NCBI RefSeq assembly: GCF_023208015.1
Contig: NZ_CP051627.1
Span: forward strand, 248,001 to 312,000
Length of the DNA: 64,000 nucleotides
Direction of reading: 5' to 3'
From: Thermobifida alba
GTDB lineage: Bacteria; Actinomycetota; Actinomycetes; Streptosporangiales; Streptosporangiaceae
The translations under genes were made by a program, and so were the position numbers. Positions 9,037 to 16,641 of this stretch are shown in pieces (the stretch's first letter is position 1; every line of letters starts with the position of its first letter). The notes under the pieces are model-generated. The model was not told the DNA's origin. It worked only from the letters and a program-made list of their open reading frames with translations, and did not search any database.

Positions 9037-10415
9037 CGGCGCGGACCGGGCCGCTGGTGGTGGTCGGCGACGCCCTGCTCGACGTGGACCTGGACGGCAC
9101 CTCCCGGCGCGACTGCCCGGACGCGCCCGGCGCGCCCGTGGTGGAGGACGCCCGCGCCCGGCACCGCCCCGGCGGGGCCGCCCTGGCCGCGTGGTGCGCC
9201 GCCCGGCACCACCGCCCCGTGGTGCTGGTCACCGCGCTCGGCCGCGACGCCGCCGGGCAGCGCCTCGCCGCACTGCTGGACGACGCGGTGGCCGTGGTGG
9301 CCCTGCCCCTGCTGGGACGCACCCCCGTCAAGACCCGCGTCCGCGCCGACGGGCGCACCGTGGCGCGCCTCGACGAGGGGGCGGGCCGCGCCGCGCCCCC
9401 CGCCGCGGCCGACCGGCTCGCCGAGGCCGTCGACGGCGCGGCGGCGGTCCTGGTCTCCGACTACGGCCGCGGCCTCGCCGACCTCGCCGGGGTGCGCGGC
9501 CTGCTCGCCGGCCTCGCCGGGACCGTGCCGGTCGTGTGGGACCCGCACCCGCGCGGCGGCCCCCCGGTGCCCGGGACGCGGCTGGCCACGCCCAACGCGG
9601 CCGAGGCGCGGGCCGGCGGCGTGCCCGCCGCCGCGCGCCGGGCGGCACGGCTGGCGCGGCACTGGCGGTGCGACTCGGTGGCGGTCACCCTCGGCGCGCG
9701 CGGCGCGGTGTGGGCGGACGCGCGGGGCGGCGTCCGGCACGTGCCCGCCGACCCGCTGCCCGGCGCGGGCGACGTCTGCGGCGCGGGTGACGCCTTCGCC
9801 GCGCACGCCGCCGCCGCCCTGGCCGACGGCCACCCCGCGGACCGGGCCGTGGCGCGGGCCGTGGCCGCGGCCACCGGGTTCGTGCGCGCGGGCGGCGCGG
9901 CCGCCGTCGGCCGCACCGGAACCGGCCGGACGCCCGCCGCGCCGACGGCGGTGCCCGGCGGCGACGCGCTGGCCGTGGCCGAGGAGACCCGCGCCCGGGG
10001 CGGGCGCGTCGTCGCCGCGGGCGGCTGCTTCGACGTGCTGCACGCCGGACACGTCAGCCTGCTGCGCCGGGCCCGCTCCCTGGGCGACTGCCTCGTCGTC
10101 TGCCTCAACGGCGACGCCTCGGTGCGCGCCCTGAAGGGGCCGGGCCGTCCCCTGGTCGGCCAGCACGACCGCGCGCACGTGCTGTCGGCGCTGGAGTGCG
10201 TGGACGCGGTGTGGGTCTTCGACGAGCCGACCCCGCTGGCGGCGCTGGAGCGCCTCCGCCCCGACGTGTGGGTCAAGGGCGGCGACTACACCGCCGACGA
10301 CCTGCCCGAGACCCCGGTGGTGCGCCGCCACGGCGGCGAGGTGGTGTGCCTGCCGCTGCTGCCGGGACGCTCCACCACCGGACTGGTGCAGGCCGTGCGC
10401 GCCGCGCCCGGCTGA
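9033..10415 (+). CDS. hldE: Bifunctional heptose 7-phosphate kinase / heptose 1-phosphate adenylyltransferase
   Basis: A 460-residue two-domain enzyme. Residues about 5-295 are a PfkB-type kinase with VVVGDALLDVDLDG, a KTRVRADG motif and the catalytic GAGDVCGAGDAFAA loop. After an Ala/Pro linker, residues from about 325 form a nucleotidyltransferase with AAGGCFDVLHAGH (the HxGH motif), LNGD and WVKGGDY. It phosphorylates heptose 7-phosphate to the 1,7-bisphosphate and, after GmhB action, makes the ADP-sugar. The domain order matches E. coli HldE. Its GTG start overlaps gmhA by 4 bp. The nucleotide could differ from ADP in a Gram-positive. Confidence 0.92.
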   Translation: MTARTGPLVVVGDALLDVDLDGTSRRDCPDAPGAPVVEDARARHRPGGAALAAWCAARHHRPVVLVTALGRDAAGQRLAALLDDAVAVVALPLLGRTPVKTRVRADGRTVARLDEGAGRAAPPAAADRLAEAVDGAAAVLVSDYGRGLADLAGVRGLLAGLAGTVPVVWDPHPRGGPPVPGTRLATPNAAEARAGGVPAAARRAARLARHWRCDSVAVTLGARGAVWADARGGVRHVPADPLPGAGDVCGAGDAFAAHAAAALADGHPADRAVARAVAAATGFVRAGGAAAVGRTGTGRTPAAPTAVPGGDALAVAEETRARGGRVVAAGGCFDVLHAGHVSLLRRARSLGDCLVVCLNGDASVRALKGPGRPLVGQHDRAHVLSALECVDAVWVFDEPTPLAALERLRPDVWVKGGDYTADDLPETPVVRRHGGEVVCLPLLPGRSTTGLVQAVRAAPG

Positions 10416-10457
10416 CGCACCGCCCCGCCGACCGACGACCGACAGAAGGGAAACGCG

Positions 10458-11147
10458 ATGCGCCCGTTGGGAAACACGCTGATCACCGGGGGCGCCTCCG
10501 GTCTGGGGGCGGCCGTGGCCGAGGCGGTGGAGGCCGCGGGCGGCACCCCGCTGGTGCTGGACCGCCACCACCCCGGCCGGGACTGGCCGTTCGCCAAGGC
10601 CGACCTGGTGGACCGGGAGGCCGCCGAACGCGCCGTGGCGGAGCTGGCGGAGCAGGCGGGGGGAAGGGTCGACGCCGTGGTCAACGCCGCCGGGACCGAC
10701 GCCTGCGGACGCCTGGAGGACGTGCCCGCCGACGACTGGGAGCGGGTGGTCCGCGTCAACCTGCTCGGCACCGCCGCGGTGGTGCGCGCCGCGCTGCCGC
10801 ACCTGCGCGCCAGCGGCGGCACCGTCGTCAACTGCGCGTCCACGCTGGGGCTGCGCGCCCTCAGCGACGCCTCCGCCTACTGCGCCTCCAAGTTCGGGGT
10901 GGTCGGGTTCACCCGGGCGCTCGCCGCGGAACTCGCCGGGCAGGTCGGCGTGACCCTGCTGGTGCCCGGCGGCATGGACACCGCGTTCTTCGACGGCCGC
11001 AGCGAACAGTACCGGCCCGGCCCCGACGCGAAGCTCAACCCGCCCGGGCACGTGGCGCGCGCCGTGCTGTTCGCGCTGCGCCAGCCGCCCGGCTGCGAGG
11101 TCCGCGAACTCGTCGTCTGCCCCTCCGAGGAGACGTCCTGGCCCTGA
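10458..11147 (+). CDS. Short-chain dehydrogenase/reductase
   Basis: A 229-residue classical SDR. The N-terminus holds the TGGxxGxG cofactor motif (ITGGASGLG), NAAG is present near residue 75, and the catalytic set is visible as NCAS then YCASK (YxxxK). Its substrate is not evident. It follows hldE by 42 bp with AGAAGGGAAACG just before the ATG. Within the cluster it could reduce or epimerise a sugar intermediate, including the heptose, but it is not recognisably HldD, which belongs to the extended SDR type. Confidence 0.8.
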   Translation: MRPLGNTLITGGASGLGAAVAEAVEAAGGTPLVLDRHHPGRDWPFAKADLVDREAAERAVAELAEQAGGRVDAVVNAAGTDACGRLEDVPADDWERVVRVNLLGTAAVVRAALPHLRASGGTVVNCASTLGLRALSDASAYCASKFGVVGFTRALAAELAGQVGVTLLVPGGMDTAFFDGRSEQYRPGPDAKLNPPGHVARAVLFALRQPPGCEVRELVVCPSEETSWP

Positions 11148-11212
11148 TCGGACGGGGCCGGGCCCGGCCGCACCCGGTCGGCCCCGGCCCGCCGCCAACA
11201 GAGGAGACCGCT

Positions 11213-12199
11213 ATGGCCCGAGGGCAGCGACCCGTCGCCCTGGTGACGGGCGGAGCCGGATTCATCGGCTCCCACCTGTGCGAACGACTGTCGGACGAGG
11301 GCATGGACGTGGTGTGCGCGGACAACTTCGCCACCGGCAGCGCCGCCAACGTCGTCCACCTGCTCGACCGTCCCGGCTTCCGCCTGGTCGAGGCGGACCT
11401 GACCGAACCGCTGGACCTGGACGGACCCTTCGGCTACGTGTTCCACCTGGCGTCGGCGGCCTCGCCCCGCGACTACCTGCGGCTGCCGGTGGAGACCCTG
11501 GAGGCGGGCAGTCTCGGCACCCGCAACGCCCTGGCGCTCGCCGAGGCGCACGGCGCCCGGTTCGTCCTCGCCTCCACCAGCGAGGTCTACGGCGACCCGC
11601 TGGAGTACCCGCAGCGCGAGGACTACTGGGGCAACGTCAACCCGGTGGGCCCGCGCAGCGTCTACGACGAGGCCAAACGCTACGCCGAGTCGCTGACGAT
11701 GGCCTTCCGCCGCGCGCGCGGCACCGACGTGGGCATCGCGCGGATCTTCAACAGCTACGGGCCCCGGCTGCGCCCCGGCGACGGCCGTGTCGTGCCCACC
11801 TTCATCCGCCAGGCCCTCGACGGGGAGCCGCTCACCGTCGCCGGGGACGGCCGCCAGACCCGGTCGGTGTGCTACGTGGACGACACCGTGGCGGGACTGC
11901 TGGCGCTGGCCCGCAGCGACCTGACCGGCCCGGTCAACATCGGCAGCGACGAGGAGCTGTCGGTGCTGGCGCTGGCCCGTCTGGTCCGGGAGATCACCGG
12001 CTCGGACTCGCCGGTCGTCTTCGTGGACCGCCCCGTCGACGACCCGCGGTTCCGCCGCCCCGACATCACCCTGGCCGCCGAACGCCTCGGCTGGCGGCCC
12101 CGGGTGCTGCTGGAGGAAGGGCTGCGCCGCACCATCAACTACTTCCGCGCGCAGCGGGGACTGCCGCCCGTGTCCGAGTGGGTGGTCCCGGCGAACTGA
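11213..12199 (+). CDS. NAD-dependent epimerase/dehydratase (UDP-glucuronate decarboxylase-like)
   Basis: A 328-residue extended SDR starting VTGGAGFIGSHLCERL. Catalytic features are STSEVYG and YDEAKRYAE (YxxxK). The segments EDYWGNVNPVGPRS and FNSYGPRLRP, and the DGRVVPTFI run, are typical of UDP-glucuronic acid decarboxylases (UXS, making UDP-xylose) and of dTDP-glucose 4,6-dehydratases. It probably makes a second nucleotide sugar for the cluster's transferases. An HldD-like epimerase role is possible but the motifs favour UXS. AGAGGAGA lies 8 bp before the ATG. Confidence 0.83.
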   Translation: MARGQRPVALVTGGAGFIGSHLCERLSDEGMDVVCADNFATGSAANVVHLLDRPGFRLVEADLTEPLDLDGPFGYVFHLASAASPRDYLRLPVETLEAGSLGTRNALALAEAHGARFVLASTSEVYGDPLEYPQREDYWGNVNPVGPRSVYDEAKRYAESLTMAFRRARGTDVGIARIFNSYGPRLRPGDGRVVPTFIRQALDGEPLTVAGDGRQTRSVCYVDDTVAGLLALARSDLTGPVNIGSDEELSVLALARLVREITGSDSPVVFVDRPVDDPRFRRPDITLAAERLGWRPRVLLEEGLRRTINYFRAQRGLPPVSEWVVPAN

Positions 12200-12248
12200 C
12201 CCGCACCTCCCCGCGCCGGGGAGGCCGCGAGGAGAAAGGGGAGAGCAC

Positions 12249-13127
12249 GTGAGGCAGCACCGGGAGACGGGGGGACCGGTCACCGTCGTCGTCGCCACCC
12301 GCAACCGCAGGGAGGAGCTGCACCGGACGCTGCGCATGCTGGGGCGGCTGCGGCCCCGCCCGCCGGTGGTCGTCGTGGACAACGCCTCCACCGACGGCAC
12401 CGCCGACTCGGTGCGCGACCTCTTCCCCGAGGTGCAGGTGGTGACGCTGGCCCGCAACGTCGGGGCCGCCGCCCGCAACGTCGGCGTGTCCCTGGCCCGC
12501 ACCCCCTACGCCGCGTTCTGCGACGACGACTCCTGGTGGGAGCCGGGGGCGCTGGAGCGGGCGGCCGACGCCTTCGACGCCCACCCCCGGCTGGGGCTGG
12601 TGGCGGCGTCGGTGCGGGTCGGCGCGGAGGGCCGCCCCGACCCCCTCAACGAGCAGCTGGCGCGCGGGCTGGGCACCGTGCCGGGCCTGCCCGGCCCCCG
12701 CGTCCTGGGGTTCATGGCGTGCGCCGCGGTCGTGCGCGTCGCGGCGTTCGAGGAGGTCGGCGGGTTCAACCCGCTGCTGTTCTTCGCCGGGGAGGAGACC
12801 CTGCTCGCCCTGGACCTGGCCGCCGCCGGATGGGAGCCGTGCCACCTGCCGGAGGTGTGGGCCTGCCACCACCCCTCCGTGCGGCGGCCGCCCGGCCCGT
12901 GGCGGCGCCGCCTGGAGCAGCGCAACGCGGTGCTCACCATGTGGCTGCGCCGCCCCGTGCCGCGCGCGCTCGCCGCCACCGCGGACCTGGCCCGCCGCGC
13001 GCGGGCCGACGCCCCGGCCCGCGCGGCCCTCGCCGACGTGCTGCGCGCCCTGCCGCGCGTGCTCGCGGCCCGCCGCCGCCTGCCGCCGTCGGTGGAGGGC
13101 GACCTGCGCGTGCTGGAGGCGGGGTGA
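12249..13127 (+). CDS. Glycosyltransferase family 2 (paralogue A)
   Basis: A 292-residue GT-A enzyme with a GTG start preceded by GGAGAAAGGGGAG. It shows TVVVATRNRREELHRTLRML, VVDNASTDGTADSV, ARNVGAAARNVGV, and FCDDDSWWEPGALERA, where DDD is the metal site. GGFNPLLFFAGEE is the acceptor-side motif. It overlaps the next gene by 4 bp and shares its whole layout, so the two arose by tandem duplication. The sugar is unknown. Confidence 0.87.
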   Translation: MRQHRETGGPVTVVVATRNRREELHRTLRMLGRLRPRPPVVVVDNASTDGTADSVRDLFPEVQVVTLARNVGAAARNVGVSLARTPYAAFCDDDSWWEPGALERAADAFDAHPRLGLVAASVRVGAEGRPDPLNEQLARGLGTVPGLPGPRVLGFMACAAVVRVAAFEEVGGFNPLLFFAGEETLLALDLAAAGWEPCHLPEVWACHHPSVRRPPGPWRRRLEQRNAVLTMWLRRPVPRALAATADLARRARADAPARAALADVLRALPRVLAARRRLPPSVEGDLRVLEAG

Positions 13128-14023
13128 GCGCCGGGCCGCGGGTCGGCGTCGTGGTCATCACCCACCAGCGCCGCCCGGAGGTGCTGCACACCCTGCGCCG
13201 GCTGCGCGACCTGCCGGAGCGGCCCCCGGTCGTGGTGGTGGACAACGCCTCCACCGACGGCACCGCCGACGCGGTCGCCGCACAGCACCCGGAGGCGGCG
13301 CTCGTCCGCTCCCCGGTGAACCTGGGCGCGGTGGCCCGCAACGTCGGCGTGGAGGCGCTGGACACCCCGTACGTGGCGTTCTGCGACGACGACACCTGGT
13401 GGGAGCCGGGCTCGCTGGCGCGCGCCGCCGACCTGTTCGACGCCGACCCCCGGCTCGGCTGCCTGACCGCGCGCATCCTGGTGGAGCCGGAGGGGCGGGA
13501 GGACCCGATCACCCCGGAGCTGCGGGGCTCCCCGCTGCCGGGGCCGCCGGACCTGCCGGGGCCGGTGCTGCTGAGCGTGCTGGCGGGCGCGTCGGTGTTC
13601 CGGGTGAGCGCGTTCACCGAGGCCGGCGGGTTCTCCCCGCGGCTGTGGCTGGGCGGGGAGGAGGAGCTGCTGTCGCTGGACCTGGCCGCCGCCGGGTGGT
13701 GGATGTGCTGGGTGGAGGACATGGTGGTGCACCACGCCGCGTCCCGGGTGCGCGACAGCCGTGTCCGCCGCCGCCTGGGCATCCGCAACACGCTGTGGAC
13801 GGCGTGGCTGCGCCGCCCGGCGGGCGGGGCGCTGCTGCGCACCGGCGCGGTGCTGCGCGCCGTGCCCCGGGACGCGACCAGCCTGCGGGCGGTGGCCGAG
13901 GCGGCAGCGGGCCTGCCGTGGGTCCTGCGGGAGCGCCGCCCCGTGCCGTACTCGGTCGAACGGGGCCTGCGGATGCTCGCCGAACCCCAGCGGCACTCCC
14001 GGGCGCGGCGCTACGTGGGCTGA
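13124..14023 (+). CDS. Glycosyltransferase family 2 (paralogue B)
   Basis: A 299-residue GT-A enzyme, paralogous to the one just upstream. Shared blocks include VVVDNASTDGTADAV, ARNVGVEALDTPYVAFC, DDDTWWEPGSLARA and GGEEELLSLDLAAAGW. The GTG start overlaps the previous stop by 4 bp. Divergence is largest in the middle (residues about 120-160), which may set acceptor choice. It is the last gene of the glycan cluster; repeats begin about 70 bp after its stop. Confidence 0.87.
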   Translation: MSAGPRVGVVVITHQRRPEVLHTLRRLRDLPERPPVVVVDNASTDGTADAVAAQHPEAALVRSPVNLGAVARNVGVEALDTPYVAFCDDDTWWEPGSLARAADLFDADPRLGCLTARILVEPEGREDPITPELRGSPLPGPPDLPGPVLLSVLAGASVFRVSAFTEAGGFSPRLWLGGEEELLSLDLAAAGWWMCWVEDMVVHHAASRVRDSRVRRRLGIRNTLWTAWLRRPAGGALLRTGAVLRAVPRDATSLRAVAEAAAGLPWVLRERRPVPYSVERGLRMLAEPQRHSRARRYVG

Positions 14024-14146
14024 GCACCGCCGTTGGTCTTGACACGAGCGGGCACCAGGTCGCCTTCGTGCCAACCGGTGGGTGCGAGCCGGTCGGCGGG
14101 CGGCTGCGGGGCGGGGTGCGGGTGGGTGCTGGACCAGCGGGTGTGT

Positions 14147-14171
14147 TTCGGCCGGGAGGCCCGGCAGCCTT
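14147..14171 (-). repeat. 25-bp dispersed repeat core, reverse copy 1
   Basis: TTCGGCCGGGAGGCCCGGCA followed by GCCTT. It is the reverse complement (with three or four changes) of the core at 14344-14368, so the pair can fold into a large stem-loop about 220 bp across. Confidence 0.8.
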
Positions 14172-14321
14172 GTCCGAGCCCCGGGGTCTCGGAGGGGTTG
14201 TCGGGTGGCGGGTGTGCGGGGGTGAAGCGCCGCGGGGCTGGGAAGGCGCAGTGTCGCGGGGTTGGGGAAGTGAAGCGCCGCGGGGCTGGGGAGGTGAAGC
14301 GCTGCGGGACGACGACAGTCC

Positions 14322-14368
14322 CTCCGGTACCGGAGCGGCGGTGAAGGTTGCCGCGCCTCGCGGCCGAA
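14322..14368 (+). repeat. Palindrome CTCCGGTACCGGAG plus forward repeat core, copy 1
   Basis: The perfect 14-bp palindrome at 14322-14335 is followed 8 bp later by the forward core AAGGTTGCCGCGCCTCGCGG CCGAA at 14344-14368. This palindrome-core unit occurs four times in the window with almost no change. Confidence 0.8.
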
Positions 14369-14399
14369 GCAGACCGGTCGCCCGACTGCCTTCACGGCC

Positions 14400-14459
14400 A
14401 TGATCTTGGCGGAAATGGCCTATGTTCTGCGGTTTGGTGCCCCATGGTGTCACGATCAT
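14400..14459 (-). repeat. 60-bp palindromic element, copy 1
   Basis: It begins ATGATCTTGGCGG and ends CACGATCAT, so the ends are inverted repeats. On the minus strand it reads ATGATCGTGACACCATGGGG..., which aligns along its length with copies at 14771, 16534 and 21592. It has the look of a small palindromic insertion (REP or MITE-like). Confidence 0.7.
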
Positions 14460-14517
14460 GGCGGTTGGGGGCGGCTGCGGGGCGGGGTGCGGGTGGGTGC
14501 TGGACCAGCGGGTGTGT

Positions 14518-14542
14518 TTCGGCCGGGAGGCCCGGCAGCCCT
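14518..14542 (-). repeat. 25-bp dispersed repeat core, reverse copy 2
   Basis: Identical to the copy at 14147 except for its last bases. It is part of the second 371-bp unit. Confidence 0.8.
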
Positions 14543-14692
14543 GCCCGAGCCCCGGGGTCTCGGAGGGATTTCCGGGTGGCGGGTGTGCGGGGGTGAAGCG
14601 CCGCGGGGCTGGGAAGGCGCAGTGTCGCGGGGCTGGGGAAGTGAAGCGCCGCGGGGTTGGGGAGGTGAAGCGCTGCGGGACGACGACAGTCC

Positions 14693-14739
14693 CTCCGGTA
14701 CCGGAGCGGCGGTGAAGGTTGCCGCGCCTCGCGGCCGAA
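14693..14739 (+). repeat. Palindrome plus forward repeat core, copy 2
   Basis: CTCCGGTACCGGAG at 14693-14706 and the forward core at 14715-14739, in the same spacing as copy 1. Confidence 0.8.
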
Positions 14740-14770
14740 GCACACCGGCCACCCGACCGCCTTCACGGCC

Positions 14771-14829
14771 ATGATCGTGACACCGTGGGGCACCCAACCG
14801 TGGAACACGGGCCATTTCTGTCGAGATCG
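14771..14829 (+). repeat. 60-bp palindromic element, copy 2
   Basis: It starts ATGATCGTGACACCGTGGGGC and matches the reverse strand of copy 1. The far end (CGAGATCGC) has lost the ATGATC inverted repeat, so this copy is decayed at one side. Confidence 0.65.
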
Positions 14830-14954
14830 CCGAGGGCGGTGAAGGTCCGGGGGTTTCCCGTCGCGGAAAACATTCGTGCTTGTCTTCCGAGGACGGAGGC
14901 TTCTAACGTCGTGGCGGGGGAGGGCGGAAACTCTGCTGAAGGGAGAGCGGCCTC

Positions 14955-15152
14955 GTGCGTCTGACCAGGATCGACGGAACGTGTCGGAACGGCACGTGTC
15001 CGACCGTCTACGCAACCGACCGAGGAACGTACGTGATCCAGGGGTACGTGGTCAGCGACAGCGAACTGGCGGGGCAGGTGGACCTTCCGCGGGGAGAGGC
15101 CGCCGTCGAGGTCCCCCGGGAGCTCCTGGAGAGGGTTGCCCGTGATCTCTGA
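14955..15152 (+). CDS. Small conserved hypothetical protein
   Basis: A 65-residue protein with a GTG start and GGGAGAG 7 bp upstream. It has CRNGTCPTVYATDRGTYVIQG and a C-terminal VEVPRELLERVARDL helix. I recognise the layout as the small protein often found before DUF6879 genes in actinobacteria, but no function is known. It overlaps the next start by 11 bp, which indicates coupled translation with the DUF6879 gene. Confidence 0.6.
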   Translation: MRLTRIDGTCRNGTCPTVYATDRGTYVIQGYVVSDSELAGQVDLPRGEAAVEVPRELLERVARDL

Positions 15153-15664
15153 GGAAGGACTCGCGGAATACTTCGCTTCGTTCACGTCGTCGGCTTTCCG
15201 CCTGGAGACGCTCGACACGTACCGTGTCGCAGAGGAGGCCGAGTACTTCGACCGTTTCCTCTCCGGCGGGGAATTCCCCGAGGAGTGGCGGCACAACCCC
15301 TGGGTCCGTGGTATCACCGGTACCGGGAGAACGCTGCGGCGCGTCCGCGTTCTCACCCCCCGCTGAGCGACTATCTGAGGTTCCAACTCTCCTGGGGCTA
15401 TCCGGGAAACGTCAGGGACGGCGAGGAGATCAGTGTTCTCGACCTCTCCGAGCACCCCGCCCCAGACCTTCCGGACCACGACTTCTGGCTTTTCGACGAG
15501 AAGACGTCCTCAGGATGCACTACACCGGGGCCGGTGAGTTCCTGGGGGCCGAGCGCATCGACGAAAGCCTGACCGCCGAGTATGTGGAATACCGCGACAG
15601 AGCGCTCGGCGCCGCCGTTCCCTACACCGATTACTGGGGCCGCGTCGACGACGATGCCGAGTGA
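15142..15664 (+). pseudogene. DUF6879 protein, broken by two frameshifts
   Basis: Three frames in succession give one DUF6879-like protein: FASFTSSAFRLETLDTYRV and RTLRRVRVLTP in the first, PLSDYLRFQLSWGYPG to PDHDFWLFDE in the second, and EDVLRMHYTGAGEF to the stop at 15664 in the third. The first break is repaired by one extra C in the C6 run at about 15356-15361, the second by one extra G near 15500 (GACGAGAAGAC to GACGAGGAAGAC). Both are single-base losses in base runs. DUF6879 proteins usually accompany XRE regulators; their function is unknown. Either a decayed gene or assembly error. Confidence 0.6.
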
Positions 15665-16135
15665 CGAAAGCAGCGATCTCGCGGCCGCATGGCGGGCGGG
15701 GGTGAGCGTCCCGAGAGTCCTCGCGGCGAGGCGCACGGGCACCACACTGGGAATGCTCCTGGAGAACCTGGGGTGTCCGTACGCGCGGCCACCGATGGGG
15801 ACGGTGTCTCCGCGGCCGTGGAACCGCACTCCGCGGCGGTCCCCCACCACCTCCCTCCAGCCGACACCGACTGGCTGGCGTCGCTGCCGGAGCGGGCGCT
15901 GAGAACCCTGCGCCTGCTCACGCAGGCCGGTCGATGGTCCGGGTGCGAGGACATCGAAGAGCACCTGACAGGCATCGCCCGATCGGCGGGGAGCCGCGCG
16001 GAGGGGGCCATGACGCCGCCGTACGGCTGGGTCCACTCGGAGTTCCACCCCGAGAGCGTGTTCGTCGGCGACAACGGCGTGTACCTGCACGACTTCGCCC
16101 GCGCGTGCCACGGGCCGGGTCTTCTCGACCTCTGA
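15654..16135 (+). pseudogene. Phosphotransferase (APH/choline kinase-like) remnant
   Basis: The first frame gives WRAGVSVPRVLAARRTGTT and GMLLENLG, the hinge region of an aminoglycoside-phosphotransferase-like kinase. A second frame continues VSVRAATDGDGVSAAVEPHS and GWVHSEFHPESVFVGDNGVY then LHDFARACHGPGLLDL, where HSEFHPESV corresponds to the HGDxHxxN catalytic loop with Asp replaced by Glu and Asn by Ser. One extra G in the G4 run near 15768-15772 joins the frames. The N-lobe and the last helices are missing, so the gene is truncated at both ends as well as frameshifted. Confidence 0.55.
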
Positions 16136-16145
16136 AAGGCAGGCC

Positions 16146-16533
16146 ATGGCAGTCAGCCCCCCGTTTCTCCTGATCGACGTGGACGGCGTGCTCAACCCGT
16201 TCCCCGGTCCCGGCGGTTCCGTCCCGCCGGAGTACCGGCCCTGTCGCCTGGCCCCTGACGGGTACACCGATGTTCCGGTGTGGCTCAACCCCGACCACAG
16301 CTCCTGGATCGCGGCCGCCGGTTCCGCGGGACTGGTCCGGCCCGTCTGGGCGACAAGCTGGGCGGGTGAAGCCGGCCGCGTGGATCGACGACGACTTCAC
16401 TCCGCTCGATCACGACTGGGCGGCGCGGCGGACCTCAAGCGGAATCCCCACGCTGCTGATCAAGCCCGATCCTTACGCGGGCCTCCAGTGCCACCACATC
16501 GTCGCCGTGCGGCTGTGGGCTGACCCGCTTCCG
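16146..16533 (+). pseudogene. HAD-like hypothetical protein, internally deleted
   Basis: The start is intact: PPFLLIDVDGVLNPFPGPGG (DxDG motif), then GYTDVPVWLNPDHSSWI and LVRPVWATSWAGEA. A second frame then gives PAAWIDDDFTPLDHDWAARR and GIPTLLIKPDP. In full-length relatives (from memory) about 35-40 residues separate these blocks; here they are lost and the frame is shifted, so this is a true deletion and not a base-run error. The remaining frame runs into the palindromic element at 16534, which has replaced the natural end. Confidence 0.6.
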
Positions 16534-16597
16534 ATGATCTTGACAGCATGGGGCACCGAACCGCCCGCAGGTTATGGGGCGTTTTTGCCAAGATCAT
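16534..16597 (+). repeat. 64-bp palindromic element, copy 3
   Basis: It reads ATGATCTTGACAGCATGGGG to TTTTTGCCAAGATCAT, with matching ends ATGATCTTG/CAAGATCAT. It lies directly behind the broken HAD gene and 45 bp before the stop of the convergent HipA gene. This is the best-preserved copy of the element. Confidence 0.75.
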
Positions 16598-16641
16598 CGC
16601 GGTGGTGAACGCTGACCGCCGACTCACACGTTCGGTCCGTC

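Larger units (their letters stand above)
14099..14840. repeat. 371-bp tandem duplication (two near-identical units)
   Basis: The block from about 14099 to 14469 recurs almost unchanged from about 14470 to 14840, with matching landmarks exactly 371 bp apart (14147/14518, 14344/14715, 14400/14771). Each unit holds an inverted 25-bp core at each end, internal GAAGCGCCGCGGGGCTGGG-like repeats, a CTCCGGTACCGGAG palindrome and a 60-bp palindromic element. No credible gene lies in it, and the small open frames on both strands are by-products of the GC-rich repeats. Confidence 0.85.

Noticed and set aside
14401-14815. Small frames inside the 371-bp duplication
   Set aside because: Same explanation: repeat by-products with no ribosome sites or homology.
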